Of a DNA stretch of 64,000 nt, positions 38,618 through 47,108 are shown in pieces. The DNA lies in the NCBI RefSeq assembly GCF_002288265.1, contig NZ_CP016778.1, forward strand, positions 682,001 through 746,000, read 5' to 3'. Both the position numbers and the translations under genes were made by a program. Within the stretch, counting starts at the first letter, position 1. Each line of letters starts with the position of its first letter. Source of the stretch: Candidatus Planktophila versatilis (lineage in GTDB: Bacteria; Actinomycetota; Actinomycetes; Nanopelagicales; Nanopelagicaceae). The notes below the pieces were generated by a model, which saw nothing but the letters and a program-made list of their open reading frames with translations, was not told where the DNA came from and searched no databases.

Positions 38618-39022
38618 TCAACCCAAGATTTCTCTATGCACAGCAGCAAGATCGCCATCTGTGGCCGCTGTGATATCCCACGGCTTATGTAGTCCGTCGT
38701 TATCCCAACGCGGAATGACGTGCATGTGTAGATGAAAGACAGTTTGCCAGCCGGCTTCCCGATTCATCTGAAAGATGGTCATTCCTTCTGAACCCAACTT
38801 CCTCTGGAGTAAATCAGCTACCTCTTTAGTGGCAGCAGCTACTGCGCCATAGCTCTGCGCGTCAATCTCGTGAATATCTGTGAAATGCTGCTTAGGAATC
38901 ACCAACGTGTGCCCCTTAGCAGCAGGGAAGATATCGAGGAAGGCATAGCAATTATCGTTTTCAAAGACTTTTCGCGATGGCACTACACCTTCAACAATCT
39001 TGCAGAAGAGACAATCGCTCAT
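38618..39022 (-). CDS. HIT-family protein (HINT-like)
   Basis: A 134-residue histidine triad protein: CLFCKIVEG, KGHTLVIPKQHF, and the catalytic FHLHMHVIPRW. HINT-type proteins hydrolyse purine nucleoside phosphoramidates. A second, longer HIT protein is at 24924-25448. Its ATG overlaps the DUF2236 gene by four bases. Confidence 0.93.
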   Translation of the reverse strand: MSDCLFCKIVEGVVPSRKVFENDNCYAFLDIFPAAKGHTLVIPKQHFTDIHEIDAQSYGAVAAATKEVADLLQRKLGSEGMTIFQMNREAGWQTVFHLHMHVIPRWDNDGLHKPWDITAATDGDLAAVHREILG

Positions 39023-39927
39023 GCGGCTAACTCTATTCTTTTGATTCGCTCACGAGCAATCCTTTGTGAAGGAGATTCATGGCCAAGCATGTAGGAGAGA
39101 AAATCAAGTAAAACCCGGCTTACCTTCAGCCAGCTCTTGGATTTTAGCTTCAGCCCCAAGACGGTGAGAAATGGTTCATCGATTGTGGCAATGGCTGCAT
39201 TGCGCAAGATCGCATAGAAGAAGAGTCCTCCCTTGCTAAATGGAGGCGCGAGAATAAATCGCACGATTGGTGGCGTCATCGCGATAGCTGCAACTTCATC
39301 CTTAACAAACCTTGCAATCTCAGCATCTAATTCGTACATGGACTGTGGGGCAGAGTTAAGCCCTAACGGTTTGGCACTCTGTGACCACTCGCGGATGTAT
39401 TGATCACCTATGCCATCTGTGTCGTAGCCGAGTTCTTGGTACGTGCGCAAGAAGGAATCAGTAAAGGCGCAGTGCACCCACAGTAAATATCTAGGGTCAC
39501 TTGCCGCATAAGGTCGGACTTCGTTCTTGCCATCCGGGTAATTGCCTACAACCCGCTTATGAATTTCATTCACTCTCCCGGCTTCGCGTTCTATAGCTTC
39601 GGTCGAGCCAAAGGACGTAATAGTGAGCCAACGAGTAGTGCGCTCAAGGCGTCCTAATGGATCAGAGTCATACTGTGAATGTTCTGCCACACCTGTGAGT
39701 GCAGCTGGATGAGCTGCCTGCATCAGTAACGCTCTGATGCCACCTACGATTGTTGAAATACAACCGTGTACTTGCCACACCGCACTGTTCGGTCCGAAGT
39801 AGCCGATGTCATCACCGATTGCCATCTGCGCAGACCACGCAGGTGCACCGCTGGCATCCCCGGAGACTGTCTTTCTAAAGGAGTCTGCCGCGCGCTTTCC
39901 ACCGAGGAGGGCGACAATTTTATGCAC
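39019..39927 (-). CDS. DUF2236 / MpaB-family oxygenase-like protein
   Basis: A 302-residue protein with the DUF2236 pattern: GGIRALLMQAAHPAALTGV, DPLGRLERTTRWL, and YLLWVHCAFTDSF. The family includes latex-clearing heme oxygenase and fungal MpaB; heme-coordinating histidines fit the conserved His residues seen. The substrate here is unknown. The start is GTG at 39927 with TAAACT exactly 6 bases upstream and no Shine-Dalgarno, suggesting a leaderless message. Confidence 0.85.
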   Translation of the reverse strand: MHKIVALLGGKRAADSFRKTVSGDASGAPAWSAQMAIGDDIGYFGPNSAVWQVHGCISTIVGGIRALLMQAAHPAALTGVAEHSQYDSDPLGRLERTTRWLTITSFGSTEAIEREAGRVNEIHKRVVGNYPDGKNEVRPYAASDPRYLLWVHCAFTDSFLRTYQELGYDTDGIGDQYIREWSQSAKPLGLNSAPQSMYELDAEIARFVKDEVAAIAMTPPIVRFILAPPFSKGGLFFYAILRNAAIATIDEPFLTVLGLKLKSKSWLKVSRVLLDFLSYMLGHESPSQRIARERIKRIELAA

Positions 39928-39933
39928 GATGAA

Positions 39934-39939
39934 AGTTTA
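39934..39939 (-). promoter_or_regulatory. -10-like hexamer for the DUF2236 gene
   Basis: TAAACT on the minus strand, 6 bases before GTG at 39927. It would begin the HIT-hydroxyproline transcript if functional. Confidence 0.4.
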
Positions 39940-39952
39940 ACAAAGATGAGAA

Positions 39953-40717
39953 TTAATGCGATTCGATAAATATCCGAGAGTTTTCAAAGATGATTTCGGC
40001 ATCATAATCAAGCGGGGCAACGTGATAGCTATTAACCAACTCAATTCTGCTCTTCTCACGTGAGGCTATACCTTTAAGAATAATCTCGGTGTTAGAGACT
40101 GGAAGGGTGTGGTCTTCGGTGCTGTGAAAGAGCTGAACTGGCAAGGTGACATTGGGTAATTGCTTGCGAGTGACGCTGCACATCTTCAGTAGTTCATAGA
40201 CGCCCACAATGGCATTGGCGTCATAGCCGGCTTCGGTCACTCCTGGGCGCTTGAGGTCATCACCGATAGCCGAGCGAAACTTTTGAAAACGACTCAGCAG
40301 CCAAGCCAATTGTGCGGGCACAAACCTGATGTGGATCATGGGATTAACCAAAATCAAACCCGCAAGTTCCTGTGAGTAGCGCGCTGCAATATTTAAAGAA
40401 GTGGTTCCCCCCATCGAAAACCCAACAAGAAAAACTTTCTCACAACTGCCCAGCAATGACTGTAATTCACTCTCCGCCTTCGCTGGCCATTCTTGCCACT
40501 TCACTTGGTTCAGATCTTCGACTTTTGTGCCATGGCCCGGAAGTAACGGAACGTTGACGGTGTATCCGTGGGAGTTGAGATATTCAGCCCATGGACGCAT
40601 CGAGGCCGGAGAGCCAGTAAAACCATGAACCAGAAGAACGCCGATCTTTGCATTGGCCCCGTGTCCTACCGCCTGCCAATCACGCAATAACTCAATCGGA
40701 ACGCCGTGGATGCTCAT
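39953..40717 (-). CDS. Alpha/beta hydrolase (carboxylesterase/monoacylglycerol lipase type)
   Basis: A 254-residue alpha/beta hydrolase. The oxyanion region is LLVHGFTGSPASM, the nucleophile elbow GFSMGGTTS, the acid likely in STEDHTLPV, and the histidine in NSYHVAPLD. This fits short-chain carboxylesterases such as Est30 or monoacylglycerol lipases. Start ATG at 40717 with TACCAT 7 bases upstream. It precedes DUF2236 by 25 bases. Confidence 0.87.
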   Translation of the reverse strand: MSIHGVPIELLRDWQAVGHGANAKIGVLLVHGFTGSPASMRPWAEYLNSHGYTVNVPLLPGHGTKVEDLNQVKWQEWPAKAESELQSLLGSCEKVFLVGFSMGGTTSLNIAARYSQELAGLILVNPMIHIRFVPAQLAWLLSRFQKFRSAIGDDLKRPGVTEAGYDANAIVGVYELLKMCSVTRKQLPNVTLPVQLFHSTEDHTLPVSNTEIILKGIASREKSRIELVNSYHVAPLDYDAEIIFENSRIFIESH

Positions 40718-40741
40718 ATCGAAAATGGTATGGCGTAAGCA

Positions 40742-41422
40742 ATGTCAGGGCAATCACATACAGTTCGTTGCGTGAGCGACAATTCCTGGCAATCAACGTT
40801 GCAAGATCTTGGTCGTCCCCTGCTGGAAACAACATTTGCTGTCATTGATTTAGAGACCACTGGTGCTGGCCCGCATATCGGCGCTGCTATTACCGAAATT
40901 GGCGCGGTCAAAGTTAAGGCAGGTAAAACTCTTGGTGAATTTGAAACCTTCATCAATCCTGGTCATCCCATCCCTGACTACATCCAAGAGCTCACCGGCA
41001 TCAACGACTCCATGGTTCATCAGGCTCCCTCAATATCTACTGTTCTGCCCTCACTCTTTGAATTTCTCGGTTCGCATCAAGAGACGGTACTCGTTGCGCA
41101 GAATGCCCCCTTTGATCTCGCCTTTCTTAAGCACTACGCGCGAGTGCACGATTTCCCATGGCCGGCATTTACTGTCCTTGATACTGCGATCATCGCTCGT
41201 AAAGTTCTTACTCGGGATGAAGTGCCGAACTGTAAGTTGGGAACTCTTGCTACCTTCTTTGGAACCCAGACCACTCCTAACCATCGCGCACTTGATGATG
41301 CCCGGGCAACAGTTGATGTATTACACGGATTAATTGAGCGCCTTGGCTCCTTCGATATCTACACTTTGGAAGAACTTCACAACTTTGGTAAGAAAGTTAA
41401 GAAGCTGAAATCTGGGAAGTAA
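40742..41422 (+). CDS. DEDDh 3'-5' exonuclease, DNA polymerase III epsilon-like
   Basis: A 226-residue exonuclease with FAVIDLETTGAG (Exo I, Asp-Glu), NAPFDLAFLKHY (Exo II) and HRALDDARATVD (Exo III, His and Asp). No polymerase-binding tail is obvious, so it may be a free proofreading or repair nuclease rather than DnaQ itself. Divergent from the hydrolase across 24 bases. It converges on trpD with a 26-base overlap. Confidence 0.9.
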   Translation: MSGQSHTVRCVSDNSWQSTLQDLGRPLLETTFAVIDLETTGAGPHIGAAITEIGAVKVKAGKTLGEFETFINPGHPIPDYIQELTGINDSMVHQAPSISTVLPSLFEFLGSHQETVLVAQNAPFDLAFLKHYARVHDFPWPAFTVLDTAIIARKVLTRDEVPNCKLGTLATFFGTQTTPNHRALDDARATVDVLHGLIERLGSFDIYTLEELHNFGKKVKKLKSGK

Positions 41423-42455
41423 GCGTCGCCCATTTCTTGAGTAACGCACTAGCTGCTCCAGAATCGACAGCTTCAGTAGCACGCGAAAGCCCAGCGGTGA
41501 GTCGCTGCTTAACATCCGAATTTAAGTCGCCTTCGAAAGCGGCAATGGCTGCGGCGGCATTAAGTAGAACCGCATCACGGGGTGCGCCCCGTTCACCTGC
41601 AAGAATGGCAAGGCTGATGCGTGCATTCTCGGCTGGATCTCCCCCAACAATGGCTGATAGCGGTGCATTGGAGAGACCAAAATCTTTTGCATCAATTCGA
41701 TCACTTGTGACGACATCTTTCCCAATAGAGAGAATGGTCGTTGTTGTCGCTAACGTAATTTCATCAAGCCCATCATCGCCGCGAAAGACAAAACCATCGC
41801 AGCCTTTGGCAGCCAATACTTGCGCCATCACTAAATGCATCCGTTCATTGGCAACACCCACAGCTGCTGCCTTTGGCTTGGCCGGGTTAGCCAGTGGTCC
41901 CAAAATATTAAAGACTGTTGAAACGCCAAGTTCTTTTCGAGCTGGTGCAGCAAATCGCATAGCGGCATGAAAAATCGGAGCGAAGCAGAAACCAATGCCT
42001 AGCTCCCGCACTGTGCGCTCCACACCTTTGCCATCAAGGCCCGGTACTACACCTAAGGCTTCCAGGAAATCAGAGGCACCAGATTTGGATGAGACAGCGC
42101 GATTGCCATGTTTAACTACTCGAGCACCAGCTGCGGCGGCGATGATTGCCGCGGTTGTTGAAATGTTGATCGTGTGTGCGCCATCTCCGCCAGTTCCCAC
42201 GGTGTCGACTGCGCGTTCTGTGATATTGATGGGCGCTGCGTGTGCATACATCTCGGCAACGAGTGCTCCTACTTCATCAGCGGTTTCACCCTTGGCTTTA
42301 AGCGCGAGCAGAAAGCTCTTAATAGATTCCACATCAGCGCTTCCACTCAATATTTCACGCATCACAAACCGAATTTGCTCCGGTTCTAAATCTCTTCCCG
42401 CGTTGAGGATTTCTATATTCGCAGAAAAACTTCCATCAGCAAGTGATGAGCTCAT
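41397..42455 (-). CDS. trpD: Anthranilate phosphoribosyltransferase
   Basis: Second step of tryptophan synthesis: anthranilate plus PRPP. The 352 residues show the glycine-rich DTVGTGGDGAHTINIST, VKHGNRAVSSKSGASD, and FNILGPLANPAKP. The other trp genes are not in the window. It lies 23 bases after the receiver-like gene, with ctaE beyond; trpD beside the cytochrome oxidase genes is a familiar actinobacterial arrangement. Confidence 0.96.
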   Translation of the reverse strand: MSSSLADGSFSANIEILNAGRDLEPEQIRFVMREILSGSADVESIKSFLLALKAKGETADEVGALVAEMYAHAAPINITERAVDTVGTGGDGAHTINISTTAAIIAAAAGARVVKHGNRAVSSKSGASDFLEALGVVPGLDGKGVERTVRELGIGFCFAPIFHAAMRFAAPARKELGVSTVFNILGPLANPAKPKAAAVGVANERMHLVMAQVLAAKGCDGFVFRGDDGLDEITLATTTTILSIGKDVVTSDRIDAKDFGLSNAPLSAIVGGDPAENARISLAILAGERGAPRDAVLLNAAAAIAAFEGDLNSDVKQRLTAGLSRATEAVDSGAASALLKKWATLTSQISAS

Positions 42456-42478
42456 GGCGAATTCGTTCCCCGTCTTGT

Positions 42479-42925
42479 CTAAAGCGTGGAAAGTGCAGTT
42501 GTGCGAGTACGAAGTAGATCTGCGACCGTGGCCGAAAGTGTGAATGGATCAATCGGGTGCAGCACATTTGCCTCTGCCCGAGACCACGCTGCCAGCCAGG
42601 CATCAGCTTTGCGGCCAGTGATAACCAATACTGGTGGGCAATTGAAAACCTCATCTTTAAGTTGGCGCGCTATTCCAAGGCCGCCTTCCGGAACAGATTC
42701 TGCGTCGAGAATGAATAAATCAATTGGCTTATCGGATCCTGGCTTCTTGCCATCGACAAAGAGTCGAAGTGCTGCCCCAGTGGCGAATTCGTGAATCACG
42801 TGCTCGGCCATCTCTGGCGCTACTCGGTTTCCCAGGGCGCCAATTATCGCTTGCCTCACAGATGAATCATCCGAATACAAAACAATGGAGTATTTACGCT
42901 CTTTACTACCGTGGGACTCGGACAT
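42479..42925 (-). CDS. Atypical response-regulator receiver domain protein
   Basis: A 148-residue single receiver-like domain. The acidic pair is Asp19-Asp20 in LYSDDSSVRQ, the candidate phosphoacceptor Asp74 in LFILDAES, and Thr103 in VLVITGRK. The position of the conserved switch lysine is histidine (His123 in VLHPIDPF). No output domain and no adjacent kinase. It may work without classical phosphorylation. ATG with TAGACT 6 bases upstream. Divergent from ctaE. Confidence 0.75.
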   Translation of the reverse strand: MSESHGSKERKYSIVLYSDDSSVRQAIIGALGNRVAPEMAEHVIHEFATGAALRLFVDGKKPGSDKPIDLFILDAESVPEGGLGIARQLKDEVFNCPPVLVITGRKADAWLAAWSRAEANVLHPIDPFTLSATVADLLRTRTTALSTL

Positions 42926-42931
42926 GAGCGA

Positions 42932-42937
42932 AGTCTA
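42932..42937 (-). promoter_or_regulatory. -10-like hexamer for the receiver-like gene
   Basis: TAGACT on the minus strand, 6 bases before ATG at 42925. Confidence 0.4.
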
Positions 42938-43065
42938 TTCTGGATAATCCGGATGTCGACTCTCATTTTTTGGTGACCCTTTTCACCTATTTCCAAGGGC
43001 AAATCGGGCCTCCGGGCGGGGGCTTAAATAGGTCAGTTCGCACCTTTTCGGGAATAATGGCGCCC

Positions 43066-43695
43066 ATGACTAGCACTAGCGTGAGCTCGCACCACAAGAT
43101 AACCCGCCCTAACTTGGTGGCGGTCGGAACGATTGTGTGGCTGTCCAGTGAGCTGATGTTTTTTGCCGCACTCTTTGCAATGTATTTCACAACGCGCGCT
43201 GTGCAAGGCCCAACTATCTGGCTTGAATCTACTGAAGTTCTCAATATTCCATTTGCAGCCTTTAACACCACGGTACTAGTTCTCTCTTCTGTCACCTGTC
43301 AGTTCGGTGTCTTCGCTGCAGAGCGCTACCAAGCAAGACGCACCGGATCACTTTTCAAATTCACCGAATGGGGAATGCGCGAATGGTTCTCACTCACATT
43401 TCTTATGGGTGGCTTCTTCGTCGCTGGGCAGATTTATGAGTACGCACACCTTGTTCTCGAAGGACTCACTCTTTCATCCAATGCCTACGGTTCGGTTTTC
43501 TACCTCGCAACTGGGTTCCACGGTCTGCACGTAACAGGTGGTCTCATCGCATTCCTGATCGTCATGGTTCGCGTTGCTAAAGCTCGACGATTTACCCAAG
43601 GTCAAGCAACAACTGCGATTGTGGTTTCCTACTACTGGCACTTCGTAGACGTTGTTTGGATTGCTCTCTTCTCTGCTATCTACCTCATCAAATGA
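43066..43695 (+). CDS. ctaE: Cytochrome c oxidase subunit III
   Basis: A 209-residue, five-helix subunit of aa3 oxidase: [32 protein letters not shown], and [13 protein letters not shown]. The frame stays open to 42970, but the conserved part begins near here; ATG at 43066 lies 7 bases after AATAAT, ATG at 43057 is the alternative. First of the ctaE-qcrC-qcrA-qcrB run, the standard actinobacterial order. Confidence 0.93.
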   Translation: MTSTSVSSHHKITRPNLVAVGTIVWLSSELMFFAALFAMYFTTRAVQGPTIWLESTEVLNIPFAAFNTTVLVLSSVTCQFGVFAAERYQARRTGSLFKFTEWGMREWFSLTFLMGGFFVAGQIYEYAHLVLEGLTLSSNAYGSVFYLATGFHGLHVTGGLIAFLIVMVRVAKARRFTQGQATTAIVVSYYWHFVDVVWIALFSAIYLIK

Positions 43696-43720
43696 TTAAG
43701 TACGAATTGAAAGGAACACT

Positions 43721-44515
43721 GTGAAGCGTCTTTCTCGGCTACGTAGACATCGAGCGACAGGTCCAATCCTGCTGATCTTTGCGCTCTTCACCATTGGCAC
43801 AACCTTCCAAGTTGCCAGCGCCGTCGATGCCGAACAAACGACAACAATCGCAGCCCGCTCTGCTGCTATCGATGAAGGTCGTGAGATTTTCCTTAAGGGC
43901 TGTTCTTCTTGCCACGGACTTAACGCAGAAGGCGGCGAGATCGCTCCTTCTCTGATTGGAGTTGGCGCAGCATCGGTAGATTTCCAGGTAGCAACAGGGC
44001 GCATGCCGATGGGAGATATGAGCGTCCAAGCGATGCGAAAGACTCCGGTGTATAACGCCGAAGAGGTCTATGCACTTGCCATGTATGTCGCATCCCTCGC
44101 CCCCGGACCAGAAATTCCAACCGAGGAAATGTTGAACTACGAACGCGATGGTTCTACTGCTGAAGGTGGCGAACTATTTAGAACTAACTGCGCAATGTGT
44201 CACAACTTCGCCGGGCAAGGTGGCGCACTTACCCAAGGTAAATATGCACCCACTGTCATGGGTGTTACACCTCGACATATTTATGAGGCAATGATTACCG
44301 GTCCGCAATCAATGCCAGTATTTAGCGATAAGACGATTACCCCTGAAGAAAAACTCTCCATGATTAAGTGGATCAAGGCCGCCGAAGCAGAACCTCAGTT
44401 GGGCGGAGCCGCACTCGGTCGTGTTGGTCCAGTTACTGAAGGACTACTTGTGTGGACACTTGGAATCGGACTGCTTATTGGTGTTGCAGTCTGGTTAGCA
44501 GCGAAGGCGAGATAG
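43721..44515 (+). CDS. qcrC: Diheme cytochrome c subunit of the bc1 complex
   Basis: Actinobacterial fused cytochrome cc that links complex III to aa3 oxidase without a soluble cytochrome c. The 264 residues hold an N-terminal helix (about 15-30), two heme motifs CSSCH and CAMCH each with a later Met region (RMPMGD, SMPVFSD), and a C-terminal membrane helix. The start is GTG with AAGGA about 5 bases upstream, 25 bases after ctaE. Confidence 0.95.
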   Translation: MKRLSRLRRHRATGPILLIFALFTIGTTFQVASAVDAEQTTTIAARSAAIDEGREIFLKGCSSCHGLNAEGGEIAPSLIGVGAASVDFQVATGRMPMGDMSVQAMRKTPVYNAEEVYALAMYVASLAPGPEIPTEEMLNYERDGSTAEGGELFRTNCAMCHNFAGQGGALTQGKYAPTVMGVTPRHIYEAMITGPQSMPVFSDKTITPEEKLSMIKWIKAAEAEPQLGGAALGRVGPVTEGLLVWTLGIGLLIGVAVWLAAKAR

Positions 44516-44519
44516 ATAG

Positions 44520-45512
44520 ATGTCTAACGAGATAGAACTCATCAAAGATCCAGGTCTGCCAGCACATGTTCATCGCCGCGCAGATACTGACCCAAAGGCT
44601 GCTGTTCGTGCCGAGCGTCAGGTAGCAACGCTCTTTATTCTCTCCGCCCTCGGAACTGTCCTCCTTGTTTACTCATATCTCTTCGTCGATGAAGACATTT
44701 TCTTCTTCATTCCAGTTCTAGGAAATACCAATGCTCACCAGCTTGGTCTGGGAATGGGAATGGCTATCGCGCTCTTCTGTATTGGTGCAGGTTTGATTCA
44801 CTGGGCCAAGACACTGATGCCTGATGAAGAAGTCATTGCCCAGCGTCATGAATTTAAATCTGAAGATGAAGACCGGGAAGATTTTGTTAAGACCGTTAAA
44901 GCTGGCGCCGCCGCCGCCGGTCTTGGTCGCAGACCACTGATTAAACGCACACTAGGCGCAGCCCTTGGTCTCTCTGCTATCTCACCGGTGCTACTACTAG
45001 GTGACCTCGGTCCACTACCTGGAAACAAACTTAAGACAACATCATGGAAGAAGGGCACTCGCCTGGTTACTGATCCAGGTGATCGCCCGCTACGTCCGGA
45101 AGATTTGGAAGTAGGCGCAGTAGCTCAAACACTCCCTGAGATAGCACCTGGCGAGCACCGATCTTTAAATGACATTGGAAAAGATGCGGTGCTACTTATC
45201 CGTCTTCGCCCGGAAGAATTCAATCTCGATGCCGAACGACTTTCCTGGACCTATGAGGGAATTATTGCCTTCTCAAAGATCTGTTCTCATATGGGATGCG
45301 CGGTTGCCCTCTATGAGCAGCAGACAAAGCATCTGCTCTGTCCATGTCACCAATCAACATTCGATGTGACTCGCGCAGCCAAGGTCATCTTCGGACCTTC
45401 AGCTCGCCCTCTTCCACAGTTGCCAATTACAATTGATGCTGAGGGTTACCTCGTGGCACAAGCACCATTTAATGAACCCGTCGGACCTAGTTTCTGGGAG
45501 CGCTCAAGATGA
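44520..45512 (+). CDS. qcrA: Rieske iron-sulfur subunit of the bc1 complex
   Basis: A 330-residue actinobacterial-type Rieske protein. About three N-terminal helices (one near residues 35-60, another at 75-100), then the [2Fe-2S] ligands in CSHMGCAV and CPCHQSTFD. It passes electrons from menaquinol to cytochrome c1-like QcrC. It follows qcrC by 4 bases and overlaps qcrB by four. Confidence 0.95.
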   Translation: MSNEIELIKDPGLPAHVHRRADTDPKAAVRAERQVATLFILSALGTVLLVYSYLFVDEDIFFFIPVLGNTNAHQLGLGMGMAIALFCIGAGLIHWAKTLMPDEEVIAQRHEFKSEDEDREDFVKTVKAGAAAAGLGRRPLIKRTLGAALGLSAISPVLLLGDLGPLPGNKLKTTSWKKGTRLVTDPGDRPLRPEDLEVGAVAQTLPEIAPGEHRSLNDIGKDAVLLIRLRPEEFNLDAERLSWTYEGIIAFSKICSHMGCAVALYEQQTKHLLCPCHQSTFDVTRAAKVIFGPSARPLPQLPITIDAEGYLVAQAPFNEPVGPSFWERSR

Positions 45513-47098
45513 CAGCACGCGAAAGAATCGCCGGTAACGTCGCAGGATATGTAGATGATCGCACAGGTGCGGCCAAGTGGATGAAGAAGAATCTCACCAA
45601 AGTCTTCCCCGACCACTGGTCATTCTTGCTCGGTGAAATCTGTCTCTACTCTTTCGTCATTCTGCTTCTCTCCGGAACTTTCCTTACATTTTGGTTTGAT
45701 CCATCAATGCGCGAAGTCGTCTATGAGGGTTCCTACGAACCGTTGCAAGGCTTAGAGATGTCAGCCGCCTACGCATCTACTCTTGATATTTCATTTGAAG
45801 TTCGTGGCGGATTACTCATGCGCCAGATTCACCACTGGGCCGCACTCATATTTATGGTGGGAATAGTCGTGCACTTGATGCGCGTCTACTTCACCGGCGC
45901 ATTCCGTAAGCCTCGTGAATTTAACTGGATTATCGGAGTTGGACTTCTCACTCTTGGAATCGTGGAAGGCTTCTTGGGATACTCACTTCCCGATGATCTT
46001 CTCTCCGGAACTGGTATCCGCATCGCGGAAGCAATTATTCAAGCTCTTCCTGTAGTTGGTTCCTACCTTGCCTTCTTCGCCTTCGGCGGCGAATTTCCGG
46101 GTGTCGCTTTCATCCCACGTATCTATACCGTGCACGTGCTCTTGCTTCCAGGAATCTTCCTGGCACTCATCACTGTTCACTTAATGCTTGTTTGGTACCA
46201 GAAGCACACCCAGTTCCCAGGCCCAGGTCGCACCGAGAAGAACGTTGTTGGTTATCCACTGATGCCGGTCTATATGGCTAAAGCTGGCGGATTCTTCTTC
46301 ATTGTCTTTGGCGTTACCGCTTTTCTTGGCGCGGTCGCATCGATTAACCCCATCTGGTTATACGGTCCATACACGCCAGGACAAGTCTCGGCCGGCTCCC
46401 AACCTGATTGGTATATGGGTTGGCTAGATGGTTTGGTTCGTATGGCTCCCCCACTTGAAACAGTCACCTTCGGATACACCACCTCTTGGAACATTTTGAT
46501 TCCTGGACTTATCTTGCCCGGCATCATGTTCACCGCCCTAGCGCTCTATCCATTTATTGAGAGCTGGGCAACTGGAGATAAGCGCGAGCATCATCTGCTT
46601 GATCGCCCGCGTAATGCACCTACTCGCACCGCAATCGGTGCGATGGCGCTGACATTCACACTTGTCACACTTCTCAATGGCGGTAACGACATTATTGCCA
46701 CAACATTTGATCTCACCATTAATCAGATGATGTGGTTCTCTCGCATTGGTGTCATTGTCTTGCCGCCTCTTGCATATGTAATTACCAAGCGCCTATGTCT
46801 TTCACTACAGCGCGCTGATCGCGATCTCGTTCTGCACGGGCGCGAGACCGGACGCCTGGTTCGCATGCCAAATGGTGAATTCACTGAAATTCATGAGCCA
46901 ATCTCACCTGAAAAGGCTTGGCTGCTTACCTCTCATGAACAACTAGCACCACTTGAACTTCCGGAGCTAGATGGCGGTGGAGTTCGCAGACCAGGGGCAA
47001 TCAAGAACAAGATTCGTAATCGAATCTCACGCTCGATGGCTACTGCAGTTCCTAAGGCAACTGAGTCAGAGCGCAAAGAACTCGAAGGTCATCACTAG
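45509..47098 (+). CDS. qcrB: Cytochrome b subunit of the bc1 complex
   Basis: A 529-residue membrane subunit with the quinol sites. Heme-b histidines lie in RQIHHWAALIFMVGIVVHLM and in the fourth helix (YTVHVLLLPGIFLALITVHL). The Qo motif is PDWYMGWL in place of PEWY. A long cytosolic C-terminal tail follows, typical of actinobacteria. Converges with the EamA gene. Confidence 0.96.
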   Translation: MTARERIAGNVAGYVDDRTGAAKWMKKNLTKVFPDHWSFLLGEICLYSFVILLLSGTFLTFWFDPSMREVVYEGSYEPLQGLEMSAAYASTLDISFEVRGGLLMRQIHHWAALIFMVGIVVHLMRVYFTGAFRKPREFNWIIGVGLLTLGIVEGFLGYSLPDDLLSGTGIRIAEAIIQALPVVGSYLAFFAFGGEFPGVAFIPRIYTVHVLLLPGIFLALITVHLMLVWYQKHTQFPGPGRTEKNVVGYPLMPVYMAKAGGFFFIVFGVTAFLGAVASINPIWLYGPYTPGQVSAGSQPDWYMGWLDGLVRMAPPLETVTFGYTTSWNILIPGLILPGIMFTALALYPFIESWATGDKREHHLLDRPRNAPTRTAIGAMALTFTLVTLLNGGNDIIATTFDLTINQMMWFSRIGVIVLPPLAYVITKRLCLSLQRADRDLVLHGRETGRLVRMPNGEFTEIHEPISPEKAWLLTSHEQLAPLELPELDGGGVRRPGAIKNKIRNRISRSMATAVPKATESERKELEGHH

Positions 47099-47108
47099 TG
47101 AGTAAGAA

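Noticed and set aside
41437-42543. Long plus-strand frames antisense to trpD
   Set aside because: Shadow frames produced by codon bias of trpD; serine-rich translation and no start context.
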